From the NCBI GenBank assembly GCA_013298265.1, contig JAAFHE010000265.1, positions 1-6,046 of the forward strand: DNA of 6,046 bases, in the 5' to 3' direction. The translations under genes and the position numbers were made by a program. Of the stretch, positions 5,963-6,046 are shown in pieces. Each line of letters begins with the position of its first letter. Position 1 is the stretch's first letter. This DNA comes from Lysobacterales bacterium (lineage in GTDB: Bacteria > Pseudomonadota > Gammaproteobacteria > Xanthomonadales > Rhodanobacteraceae). The notes beneath the pieces were generated by a model. The model saw only the letters and a list, made by a program, of their open reading frames with translations. It was not told the DNA's origin and made no database searches.

Positions 5963-6046
5963 CGCGTTTCCTATTTTCCAGTCAGGGAAATTTGACCTCG
6001 GCGGGGTTTGCTCCCGCTTGAGGCTGCGCGACTATCGGAGAAACGG
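5963..6046 (-). promoter_or_regulatory. Upstream region of the outer-membrane barrel gene with an imperfect hairpin
   Basis: Holds the ribosome site AGGAA (5968-5972). An imperfect inverted repeat lies at 5996-6023: inner arms GCGGG/CCCGC (6001-6005, 6013-6017) and outer arms CCTC/GAGG (5996-5999, 6020-6023). It may be the terminator of a gene beyond the edge, an operator, or a leader structure. No clear -35/-10 was found, and no gene is visible between 5963 and the right edge. Confidence 0.3.

Noticed and set aside
5975..5990. TTTCC/GGAAA dyad before the barrel gene as an operator
   Set aside because: Only five base pairs around a six-base spacer, with mismatches on extension; expected by chance in this AT-richer leader.

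Overview
The window is about 6 kb of GC-rich DNA from a Gram-negative bacterium. Two things point to a gammaproteobacterium, probably of the Lysobacterales (Xanthomonadales), though this is inferred from style and not proven: the PhoH N-terminus closely resembles the E. coli one as I recall it, and the strand is crowded with secreted beta-proteins. There are six protein genes, one cut by the left edge. I see no RNA genes, mobile elements or CRISPR.

Layout. Four genes run leftward on the minus strand: a large secreted beta-helix protein (3871 to 2309), phoH/ybeZ (2253 to 1273), a secreted six-bladed propeller of the SMP-30/gluconolactonase type (1276 to 428), and ybeY, which runs off the left edge (428 to 1). 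A second, unrelated secreted beta-helix gene (4070 to 5335) diverges from the first across a 198-base intergenic region. It converges on an eight-stranded outer-membrane barrel gene (5962 to 5399, minus), whose upstream region reaches the right edge.

phoH and ybeY are a conserved RNA-metabolism pair that normally sit next to each other. Here a gene for an exported propeller sits between them, joined by stop/start overlaps on both sides (ATGA with phoH, TGATG with ybeY), so it is built into the operon's translation. The 55-base gap before phoH holds a perfect 10-bp inverted repeat that ends 3 bases before the phoH start codon.

The most unusual signal is at the protein ends. The propeller and both beta-helix proteins, which have different folds or different sequence families, stop with the same short tail: LFTDNFER, IFADAFGG and LFADGFDG. 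The pattern is [LI]-F-[AT]-D-x-F-x-x-stop in exact register with the C-terminus, and the codons differ. All three proteins have signal peptides. The four other complete or partial products do not show it: PhoH is cytosolic, YbeY is cut off before its end, and the outer-membrane barrel ends in the usual terminal Phe. The tail looks like a sorting, anchoring or export signal without the hydrophobic helix and basic cluster of PEP-CTERM or GlyGly-CTERM signals. No candidate processing enzyme is visible in the window.
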